A stretch of DNA of 64,000 nucleotides from Colius striatus (taxonomy: Eukaryota > Chordata > Aves > Coliiformes > Coliidae), in NCBI RefSeq assembly GCF_028858725.1, contig NC_084772.1, positions 12,965,048 through 13,029,047 of the forward strand, in the 5' to 3' direction. The notes below the pieces were generated by a model. The model was not told where the DNA came from. It saw only the letters and a program-made list of their open reading frames with translations, and made no database searches. Shown here piece after piece: positions 20,188 through 31,600 of this stretch (its first letter is position 1; each line of letters starts with the position of its first letter). A program made the position numbers and the translations under genes.

Positions 20188-22359
20188 TTTAATAAAGCAA
20201 ATAGTTGACTTTTACAGAAGCTTTAAAATACAAACTGTACAGTTCCAGTTCCGAAGCGTTAGCTATTCACAAGCACTGCAGGAAGGGAGTTCACTAAGCA
20301 CCAACCCCTTGCACTTGGCAGTGTTAAGTGAAGGTTAATGGCAAGACTCGTTTGCCAAGTGCAAAAACTGGGAAAATGGCCAGTGTTCAGAACAATCGGA
20401 GGCAAAGGACAGAGTAGCACCTATGTGGTCAGAACGCAGACAGACCTGCTCGCTTTCAGCATTCACTGATGGACGTCCAGACGCTCAGCAGCATCTGTAA
20501 CCATGAACGAACTGCAAAAACTATAGCGGGAATCTTGGCACTTGTTAGGAAAAGTTCAAAAGTAAGTGTTCTCATCAACTTCCATTTTGGTCTTAGTACA
20601 AATAACCAGTAAGTACAACCAAATTTAGGATTTAATATTAGATCTAAATGACAAGATTTAAGAAACTCAAAACCATTCAAGTTAAATAACCACTAACATT
20701 TTCAGCAGAGGGCTTTCAAAATTATAGTAGTACAGACCATTAACATTTTACAGACAGAAGCCACACTGATTGTGCAAAGCACATTACTGTAAAAAGTCTA
20801 TGTACAGCAAACAAATCTTTGTAAACATGGTAAGTATGAAGTTTCAGAAAACATGGTGACAATATCATAAATACAGGCAACATTGGCATCCTCAAACAGC
20901 ACAAAAGGTAACAATGGGGGCCTGCAAATAGAGCCCGTCACCATACAAACAGAAAAGGTGGATGGGTTTCCAATACCCACATGTTTAATAGGTTTAGTGT
21001 TGTGTCTATTTTATATTTATATATATATATAACATTTATTTTTGGTATCTTCAGATATAGATGTACTTAGTTTGTAAAAACAAAACCAACAAATGTGCTT
21101 TATCTTCATTGAAAAATTATGTAGTTACAACCAATAACCCATTTACTAGTAGTTAACATATTAGAATGATATGACTTAAGAAAAATACAAAAATAAGATT
21201 AATACTGTCAAAACTCTTATACCAGAAAATATTGTGGTTTTTAGACTCTTTCAAAGATGAAATATGAAAATTTAAATAAGCTCTAACTATATAAAGAATC
21301 TTCTGTCATCTCAATTAATATACAGTGGGATAGCTATACATATATTTACCATTGTTCTTCAATTTTTAAGCACCAGTCACTCTCCCGGATCCACTTTGGT
21401 TGGAAGATCATTCCCAATTCCACAGGTTCACTTAATGGCACATATTGACTGCAAATAATTACTTTATCCTTTTAAAAAAAATAATGTTCTTTTCCCTAAC
21501 TGCTACCCCACGTTTCAGTTCAGTATCTTCTGAGCCAGCTCACAATTTTTAATCAACTGTAGCATCTGAAATAAGACTTTTAAATATATGCAAGTAGTCT
21601 TTTTAGGCTATACTTTCACAAACTTAAGGAGCACTGTGTGGATAATGCCTTTGGCCAAATGAAGCAGTAGGAAACGGTGTAGTTATTGGAAAACCAGTGT
21701 CGTATTATCCACACAGGCGCTGTCTAGTTGCAGCAGCTCAGCTAACATCTGTGACACAAGGCTGAGTGGTTCTGCTGATCTTAGAGTAAGGAAACTACCA
21801 CAAAATGCATTCTCGCAACTGTTCCTGCGACAGTTTCACAACGAACTCCCTTGTGTGGCACACCAAAAGCTGCTGCTGCACTTCAGTTAAAAGAAGCTGC
21901 CCATGGGCCCTGTCGGGAGGATACAACAGCTCTACGGCGTGGCCGTGACATTTAAACGCAATGCTGAGCAAAGTGACCACTATTTGCTTCAACATACTCA
22001 AACGTGTCTCAGTAAGATGTTTAACTATAAATCTATATGAAAAATAGCTATAAAATACAGTGTTTCTCGTATGGTAGTCCTTCAGCAGTTCTTTTTTTAA
22101 AAAAGGTTTGAAAGTAAAGGCAATATACACATTTTCAAAAGCATTTCTACATCACAGTTTCGGGCTGTTTCATGTACATCAAACAAACACACGGGCCACG
22201 TTTGCTCAGCACTGTAAATGAGAATTTAAGAGCTTGTATCTCTCCCCCAGCCCCCCACAATTAACAAGCTAAACAGGGTACAGCCAGTGCACAACTGTGA
22301 AACGTGGAGCCGTCGTTCACGTTTTGGCCCTGTGCTGCATTTCCCACTTCCCAAAGCCG
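20188..22359 (-). other. GARRE1: GARRE1 3' UTR with candidate poly(A) signals
   Basis: AT-rich sequence downstream of the GARRE1 stop on the - strand. AATAAA (read on -) is at 21040-21035, and ATTAAA is at 20193-20188, close to where intergenic sequence begins. There is no competing coding sequence. The true end is not fixed by sequence alone. Confidence 0.65.
21016..21031. repeat. (AT)n microsatellite in GARRE1 3' UTR
   Basis: Alternating A and T run just upstream (on + coordinates) of the proximal GARRE1 poly(A) signal. Confidence 0.8.
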
Positions 22360-22671
22360 TTAGTACTGATGCAGGTAAGACGGTCTGCGTTCGTGCTTCA
22401 CTGGGAAAGCTTTGAAGCCCTTATTGATCTGTTTGTGCTGGGAAGGCGGCGGCGGCTGCGCGTAGCTGAAGCTGGAGGACAGCCCGGCTGGCGGCGCACA
22501 GTCCGCGGCGGCCGCCCACAGCGGTGGCGGCAGCAGCTGCATCGCCTCGCCCCACTGGCTGACGGGGCCGCTCAGCGGGTACAGGGAGCTGCTCTGGCTG
22601 GGCAGCGTGCTGGGCACCGAGGACGTGTGCTGCCAGGGGGCCTTGGGAGGCCACGTTTTGGTTTTATTATC
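22360..22671 (-). CDS. GARRE1: GARRE1 last coding exon (residues 953-1055 and stop)
   Basis: The acceptor TTTCCTCAG is followed by DNKTKTWPPKAPWQHTSSVP, a GC-rich middle coding for alanine and proline residues, and the conserved tail KHERRPSYLHQY. The TAA stop is at 22362-22360. The ATG-less 5' end shows it is an internal start of a spliced exon. Confidence 0.97.
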   Translation of the reverse strand, partial: DNKTKTWPPKAPWQHTSSVPSTLPSQSSSLYPLSGPVSQWGEAMQLLPPPLWAAAADCAPPAGLSSSFSYAQPPPPSQHKQINKGFKAFPVKHERRPSYLHQY

Positions 22672-25600
22672 CTGAGGAAACAAAATCAGTTGGTTGGGGG
22701 ATTTAATACCAAAGTATTCTTTTTAGAGATAATATGTGGTGCATCCCCTTATCCTTAAGACATTTGTTGAAGATGGTGTTTGAAAGCAGGACTGATGCAG
22801 ATATGTAGCACTCTCAATTCTAATATAGGCACCTCTATCTAAAATATCTACCTAGTGATAAACCTTTTCCTTCACTTCAGCACGTTTGCCTGACACAAAG
22901 TAGCCTCTCTCTAGGTCACAATTTCTAGCAAGACAGGTAGTAAATCTGCTGATGCTTTAGTTTTCTCTGCAGAGACAGTTAAAACATTGTGTCGCTTTTT
23001 GGCTTATCTGGAAACCTTTGGGTCTGTGATCGTTTCTGCTACACGGGAAAATTAGAAGTGATTTCCATTTTAATATTGAAACTTGGTGACTTAGATAAAA
23101 GCATCTAGACAGAGCTACTTGACTGCAGATAGTCTGGGTTTTAGCTGAGGTAAGCGAGCTGGAGATACAGATGCTCTTCTGGTGGTTTTCCCAGTATAAA
23201 CCACCCCAACATACAAACAGGGAAAGTGACTAAGCAAAGCTGTTTTGCACTTACCTGATTCCGGTCATCTGCTGCAGAAAGAAGAGGTGGTGATGGGAGT
23301 GTACTAGGTTCCTGTTCGCCACTACTGTGTTTTCTGCCAAAAAAACAGTGACATTTAGGTTTGGGCTTTTTTTTTTTGAATGAGTCACTGCCATTAATCT
23401 GCCTCTGGCATTTACCATTCTGTGTTCTGTCTGTCACACTTGACAGCAGAGAAGGTGTACCAGTGTTTCATCTCATGTATTTTTGCTCAGTATAAGTAGA
23501 AGCAGCAATGCAGAAAAACTCATTCCTGAATACTGACACAGGCTGCAAAGTGCAGGAGTTTTTTGAGCTACAGCAACACGCTCATTTTTCTGTAGAGCTG
23601 AAGGAACAGGCTAGTCTTTTGCCTACTTTGAAGGCATCTGCCAGAAAATGCCTTTTTTTTTTCCTCTGCAGTCAGCTTCAGAACACTGAACCCTTTTGCC
23701 TTCTCTTACTGCACAGTTAAAGGTATTTTGTCAGGCCCTTACTTGTAGAATGTTTTCCTTCCTGAAAGTAATGTAAGACAGTAGTACTGGCACGGCAGCT
23801 GAAGTCTCTATTTCGTGAAGTGCACTCTTTGGAAACTTCCTGCTGCTTTTCTCTTCAGAGCATTACGTAAAGTACAGGCTTGCTTTCTTCACTCCATGAC
23901 CAACCTCTAGATACCTAGTGGCTTGGCAGATTAATTCACCCACTAGATCTTACTGAATTTTCCTTTCCTGCCAGAACTAATTACTACTTTTCCTGTGAGT
24001 GCTTATTAGGTGTCTCTCTTCCAGTAACTTCAATTTAGCATTTATTGAAGCTCAATTCCTGTCCCTCCTTGTCTTGTTAAGTCTAAGTGTAAAGATTCAA
24101 AGAACAGCTCCTCTTTTGGTCAGTGCCTTTCCACCTGCTTGCCTTACCCCCAGCATTTTCAGCTCTCAGTGTACTCCCTGGCTGGCAATGCATCTGAAGG
24201 AGCTCTCCAGGTATAACCTGCAGGTGACTGGCAGTACATCCACTGACTTTCTTGTCACCAACAAGCAGTCAGACATTCTTGTGTCTAAACATAGTGGCTC
24301 AGAATTATTCTGTGATCAAAACAAAACCAGAATATTTGGCCAAAGAACTAGCACTTTTTAGGAAAGGCTCTGAAAAACAGTGGGAGAGAATGATCCTAGA
24401 CTGGAATTGGGTTGGATTCACGCTTCATCTTTCACCTTTATTATTGTCCTCACTACCCTCCATGACAGAATTACAGCTCCTAGCCCTTTAGGAAAGCAGA
24501 AAACAGTTGTAATTCATGCAACTACTCTGAAGTGGATTGCTCATAGATGAAAATCCTGGCTTAGTTTTTAAGTTACTGATCTTACTTATCAATGCAATTA
24601 ACCCTCCTCTTCATATTGGCAGAAATAAAGGACTAAAGAGGCATGTATTTATGGCTACTAAAACAGGCAAGATAAAGTCTACCCAACATTATCAACAGTA
24701 CTTTCCTGAGTGACACAAAGCTGCAGCAGAAGCCAGGAAACAAAAACTCCCACAAACCAACGAAACTTGCTGGCATCAAACTGCACAATGGTAGGGGCAC
24801 AACAAAGCTAAGTGCACAGTTCAGAAGACCAATTAAATGATCTCTAATACCTCAGTAATTTAAAAACAAGTGTCATTCAAACCAGATTATCTTGGAAGAG
24901 GGAAAGCATCAGATCTTTTAACAACTGGCTCTTTGCACAGATGCTAATTTGTATGAGACAGCAACTAACAGATCCCACTTAGGGAATTCCCACTTTGGGA
25001 ATCCCAAGCATTGAGGTCAGACACACAACACTGATCCCCACCATCAGTCCAATGCATAATCTGACCTCTGGGTAACTCATTAGCAGGAAGTTCCTTTGTG
25101 TGGCTACTCAAATGGTCAAAGAGAGGACTCCTCTGAAACAGTACATGTTTGTGTTCGTTTTGCTCACCTCCTTTGCTTTACAGCAGCAACAAGGTCTGGC
25201 CCTGAGAACATGGAGAACAAACTGTCTCCGTTAGCTGAAGAGGTCTCATCACTGGAGCTGGCAGAGTCTCCTTGAGTACCAGACCAGTTATTTGTCACAT
25301 CACTGTAAGACAAAAACTTGTGTTAGTGCCTGCTCCAGACCACGTGCCCTGCTTAGTTACACAGAATCTTTGTCATCAGTGATACCTCAGAGCACAAAGA
25401 AATTTCAATCCTTTGTGAAATATACCAGTAATATAAATACTTTCACTCATTTACTTCCATGTGATCTCATCAATTATTTTGGATTTACAGTCACTTCATA
25501 TGTATTTTACAAAAATAAGAATATAGATAGAGATAGGGATTCCTGCCTCCCTTGGTCAGGGAGGAGAAATAAGTGACACTTGGTTTGGAGTAACTAAGCA

Positions 25601-28600
25601 CTTGACTTTTTCATTACAAAACTGAGCTAGGACACTTGTCCTACCGGTTTTAAACTGGCTTGAGAGTCACAGCTGTTGCATTATGATGGACAAATGGACA
25701 GAGGATCTTGAAACACTCCTGCTGTAATGGACAGGTTAACCATCTGGAAGAGTTTAAGAACTACGGATGTACTTGCTGTACAGCACCTGCCTTATAGTAC
25801 AAAGGCTAAGTGGCTAAAATCTGGAAAGCTGAACTGAGTCAGGCACTGCAACTTTTCAGCATCACTTTTCAGCAATAATAGGTCTTAAAGGCTTTCAGAA
25901 TACCAAAAGAAAACCATTCTGAATTAATCTGTGCCATAAATGCATTATTTCCTCTGAGTCCAAATCAGCACACATTCCACTCTAAAGAAGACATCAAACT
26001 GATGTCAGTGCTTCGGTTCAGCAAAGCAGGAAGGGCTCAGAGTCCTCAGTCTGACATAATGAAGTGCAGCTTTCACAGATACAGCAGCAACTGGAAAACA
26101 CATCAGTATTCCCACACTCTGCCAAGTTTAAGTGTGAAACAGACTCGCATACAATAAAAACAAACTCTTGCCCAATCTCGTACCCTTCTGTGAAATACTC
26201 AGGGAAGGGCCAGGTTTTATGAGGATCATCAGGAAGAGGCCAGTTGCCGCGGGTGTTGCTGGGCCGCCGGACGTGCTGTGCTTGCCGTTTCTGTTGCATA
26301 GCCTGGTTCACCCCAGCAACATAGCGGGCGAATTCTGGATCAGAGCCAACTGAATTAAAGAAACCAAGAAGACAGTTGCTGACATTCAGCTATTTCTGCA
26401 GCAATTATCCCCCTCATTTAATCCTTCAGGCTTGACCACACCCCACAACAGAACATAATTCCCTCACTGATAAGTGCCAGACAACACTTGATAGCTCTTC
26501 ATGGAGCTGTGAAGAATGGGAAAGGCTTTAAGACAGCAGACAGGCACCATCCACACATGGGGGATAGTAATTCTGACATGGAAGTACACTTGCCCCTTGC
26601 ATTCCACCAGGGAAATAGTATTTGTCACTATGACTGTGTCTATACACTGAGAGGTCCAACATACCACCAGCAGATGCTGACAGTTAGAATGAAGGCCTGT
26701 ACATTTATCCAAGCTCAGAGAAAAACATTGCCATCTGGCACCAACTACAACTGGCCCATGACTCCCAGCCAGGCTGGGATCCTGCTTACTTTGAGAAACT
26801 AGAATCTCAGGCTGATGATATTAGAACATATAGCCCAGAAATTGCCTACTTTCTTCAAGGACTAGACAATGACTTCAAAATCCTCCTGACCTGAAAAACA
26901 TTTCAGAGCAAGACTGGTATTTACAGAAAAAAGCAGCAAATCTTAAAACCAGAAAATATTCCATTCTTCAAGTCCCACACATCTGTGATCTGGTAAGTGA
27001 TCAGCATCATCTTGAGCAGACACAGCAAAAGCCTTAATGGAAGAATGTTTTAAATGCTCAAATAATCAGCACAAATAATCAATGTATTAAGAAGAATGCT
27101 GTTAAGAGCCAGTGTAATTGAGTTTCCACATCTTCTGTTTCTTTTTGCCCTCCCCCCCCACTTTTTTTTTTTGTTCTGAGGGAAAATTTTGCAGTCTGAC
27201 TGGATTTATGGAAAACGTCTAGACTCCACGCACAGCGATTGCAGCAGGAAGTGCAGAGCTGCTGCCTTGCCAGTCCCAGGGAGGGAAGACTGAAGAACAT
27301 CCCACAGGCACGCACAGCTCAGATCAGTCTTGCACGTGACAGCTTCCCCAGTCCAATTCAGCAATTAGAAGAGTTCCTTCATTTTCATATAGTACATTCA
27401 GGAAAGAGCTCCAAAATGTTTTGTTGGATGCAAATTAAAACAAGGAAAGCATTTTTTTCAGTACATTCTTGAACATATATCAGCAGGGGACAGAGCTATC
27501 TGACAGCTGCACAGTAACAAGATGTTCCCACTAACACTTGACCTTATGTCAATTTAAGATGAGGTTGGAAGCCAGACAGATCCTCAGGTCTGAGGATAGA
27601 TTCTAGACAGCTTCTGAAGGGCATCTAGGTTTTTTGTCCTGTGGACAGCATTAAATGTTAAATCACTCTTCTATTCAAAATAACAATCTGCATTAATTTT
27701 TACATACCAGCTGAACACCTTTTTATCAGATAGGGCTTTTTTTACTTAATTCTTTCTCATCTGTGAAAGTAATTCAAAAGACTTGGAAGTATCAGCACTC
27801 CTTGTACTAGTTCTTACTGCAACCTTCCTTTATCAGGTTCTTACAGATGATAAAAGTACTGCAAGATACATTTTTGGTAGCCTTTGACACGAAAAGCAAT
27901 CAATTGGATAAATCCTTAATTAGCAGACTTGCTTCTGAAAATATATGATTTTCAGGCTCTAAAAATATCATAAAAGTAATGCCATTTGTTTCAAATGACA
28001 AATGTACAAAGTCCTAAAAGAGCCTGGAAATGTAGAAGTGTTTCATCTTCTAAAGTTTTCTGTACTATACTAACTACAGCTTAAATTAAACAACCCCACA
28101 TCACAGCTCAACTTGGCAAGTGACAAGAAGAAATGCTGTCTTTCTGATGGAAATACCTATTTGATTAGAAGGTGGGTGTTTCGTTGGTTTGGGGTTTTTA
28201 AACTCTTATCTGTGGAAAATACCATTCACGTATCACTTCAACTGTAGAAACATAAATCTTCATCCACAGAGCACCATTTATCAGCTTGAATAGGTCACTT
28301 TTTCAGCTTTTAAGGTCCTCAATAGTCATCATTTCACATAGAACAAACCAAGTAGCTTTAAGTAAATCAAAAGGAAAATACTACAGAAATAGATTTAAAT
28401 GCTAAAAATGCCAGTCCTTTGTGCTTTTTTTCCCCCCTATACTTTTTCCCCATACATCTATTTGCTGCTTGGTGAAAATCATTTTATCTTTCCTTAAAGG
28501 CTGTGTTAATCCTTAAGTATATACACCATAAATATGTTTTTAAGAGATGATGCTAACTCAGACTTAAATCTGTTAAAAAGCTTTGAGTAACTGATACCCG

Positions 28601-31600
28601 TTTTTGCCTTATAAGCTTCAGTAATTTATCAACTAAATTGACAAAATAACTATTAAGATTATGAGTCAAATAAGCTGGTTCCTGAGATGCCTGCACAGTC
28701 CTAAACACACACATGTTCAAATGGATTCATGGGGAAAAAGGGTTTTTCACGTTACTTTCAGTGCTGCCTCCCTCCAGGCACTTTTGGTAACTATACACCA
28801 CAAACTTCTGTAGCTATGTTCCAGGCCAACAGAAATGGTATTTATGAGGTAGCAGATTTGTAAGTTGTTCTCAGTACTGCTATCAGAAGAATTAATTCAA
28901 CTCCTCTTGGACCCTACAGTCAGTTTCATAGTCTTCACCTATTTCCTTATGACTATAACACTTTTTTCTCGCTTCATCTTTGACAACAGTCTCTCTACAC
29001 TTACAACTTATTGATGGTTCAGACACATCTGGAAAACCACATAACAATTTCTCTTTAGGCACCCAAGCTTTTCACTGCAGTGACAGCTGTAGAACAAGAA
29101 CCAGCACAACTCCTGTAGCACTGCATAGTGAGAGAGGGGAAATTAAAGATACAAGCCTGCTCTATCTCCAGACTGCAAGACTGATTAAGAGCAGAAAGGA
29201 TCATTTTGGGAATAGGTAAAATATGTAAGTTTGGTTTTAAATAATTTTACAGATTAACAAGAGGAGGAACATCATCTTTAAGTATCTGTTTCAGTACTTC
29301 ACAGAATCACAACATGGTGGGGGTTGGAAGGGATCAACTAAAGATCATCCAGAGGTTGCCCTCTGCTGAAGCAACGCATCAAGGTGGGTTTGGAAAACCT
29401 CCAGAGAAGAAGACTCCACACCTTCCCCTGGCAGTCTGTGCCAGGGCTCCCTCAGTCCTTGCAGGAATTAAGTTCTTCCTTAAGTTTAAGTGGAATTTTT
29501 TGTATTCTAGCTTTTGTCCATTACCCCTTGTCCTGTCACTGGACACTACAGAACAAAGTGCCGCCCCATTCTCTCGACAAACACCTTTTAAATACTTGCA
29601 TGTATTAATGAAGTCCACATAGAAAAGGTCAGAACAACTGTAAGTGAGACAAAGATAAAGAATTTGTTGCCTTTCATCGTGAAAGTTGCTTGTACTTTAG
29701 TTCACCTTCTGTTAAAAAAGAAGAAAGGTAGACATCTACCTACCTGCTTGCCTTTGTACACACCCCAGCACATCCCATTGATAGCACTAGGAAATGAGTT
29801 ATTGCTAGCAATATTTAACAGTATTCTCTGAAAAAGGACCCTTATGAAGAACATAATAAAGGAAAAGACACACACCTGCAGGGTCAAAAGGCAGGATTTC
29901 TCCCAGCATCCCAAAAACTCCATCAGTTTGGTCACGATTTGGCCACGTGTTGTTTCTAGGTCCTTGTGGTTTCTGTCCCAACATCTCTGACATCATATTG
30001 TCCATATAGCTGCTCACAAGACCCAAGCTGTACAAATCGGAGCTTAAATCTGAAAAACCAGGATTGTTCCACTGGTTTATGTGAGACAATCCAGCTCCAA
30101 CAGCTTGGGCCGGCTGCTGCGAAGAATTAGTCAGCCACTTGGCAGGTACACGTTGCTGTGGTCCAATAGGTTGAAGCAAGTGTTGGTAGTACTGCATTTG
30201 CTGCTGCTGCTGCTTTTGTGACTGTTGTTGCTGTGACAAGCCTTGCTGAGGAGGATGTAGAGGTGTGTGAGAAACAGACTGCGGCTGCTGTTGTACTGTT
30301 CCCGATTTTTGCTCTGGTGCTGTAGAGGATGCAACAGAGTTCCTTCTTTTCACCGTTGGAGAAGTCTGCTGGGATTTGCCCATGTTAAAACCGGACAAGA
30401 AATCTATAACATCCTGCATTTCCTGGTCAGTTGGTAAATTCATACCTTTGTCATCCTTGCCATCATCCGGTTTGAAGAAGCTGTCCCGTCTCTCAACCAG
30501 GAACCCATTCACCAGCTGGTTATTTGTGCTCTGGATCGACTGCAGCGGCTCCGTGCTCCTCGGAAAGTTGCCGATGTTCAAAATGCTCTGTAACCGTGCG
30601 TCTATGTTAGTGGGCACTTTAGCTTTCTCCTCCGAGCTGGAACTTATGAACACATTTTTGGAAGGTGTACTGGGGATTGAATAACTTCCAGTGTTACTTG
30701 TACTGGTGCAGGAAGTTTTTTTTGTAAACCGTGAAGTCAATTTTGAGAAGGTCTTCTGCAGCCCCCCTGAAGATTTGCCTCCATTCCCAGATGGCATGTC
30801 AACTTGGTTCCCAAAGTCTGAGATCTCACGCTGTAGCTGGATCTGAATACAAGGCAAAGCTTGCTCCCTGCATCAACGAAAACATGTGTATCAAACCACC
30901 TAATACATAAGTTTGTACTTCAGGGGAAAAATGTGTGTTTGGGTATGAGCTGGTGGAAGGAACAAAACCCAAGATTGACGAGTTCATCAGCTACTTCTGA
31001 TGGTAACAGTGCAACTCATCACTACTATTTGCAATAGCAATAAATTCCTTAAGAAATTTTAACTGTGCTTCAAGACCCAAACAGAGACTGATTTAATACA
31101 AAGTATTTTTGTAAGACAGAAAAAATAGTTTTGTACACTGGGGTAAGCTGCTGGTTTGGTCTTACAAAGACTGCTGTTTCTCTGTATGTCCCCATGTGTT
31201 ACCTATGTAGATTGCCAAATTCCTGCTCTCTGTCTACTGTTCTCCCCTTCTGTTGAACCAGTACTATCAAATTCCTCAGTATAGATCTCAACAACCACAG
31301 CTTTGTTTATAGCAGTGAAGTACAACATGAGGCTCAAGAAGAGATGTACCTTCCTTCCTTCCACCTGTGGATGTCAAACATAGCAGTATAGAGCACATCT
31401 ACTAGTCCCAAAGTCTTCTCTGGGTCCAGGCTCCTTTGTAGCAAAGACATAGTTGCTGGATCTTCTTTCAGACACCTGTACACATTAAATTGAAGTTACA
31501 AATAAAAATGTAATGTTTTATATTAAGCACTTTTACCATACTAGTCAGACAATGAAAGGCCAAGTGATGCACTTCTGCTCCTACACAGGTGTAATCAATA

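Larger units (their letters stand above)
22672..25167 (-). other. GARRE1: GARRE1 introns 11 and 12, around the 79-base exon
   Basis: The introns are 22672-23254 and 23334-25167. The second holds a duplicated κB-like motif at 24982-25005. I see no repeat element and no further exon. Confidence 0.8.
25303..29875 (-). other. GARRE1: GARRE1 introns 9 and 10, around coding exon 10
   Basis: The introns are 25303-26183 and 26350-29875. The larger one contains a CR1 piece at 29299-29618 and a T tract near 27160. I see no other element or exon. Confidence 0.8.

Noticed and set aside
22297-22758. 153-codon open frame on the + strand over the last GARRE1 exon
   Set aside because: It is the complement of a GC-rich coding exon whose - strand product matches GARRE1 with correct splice sites.
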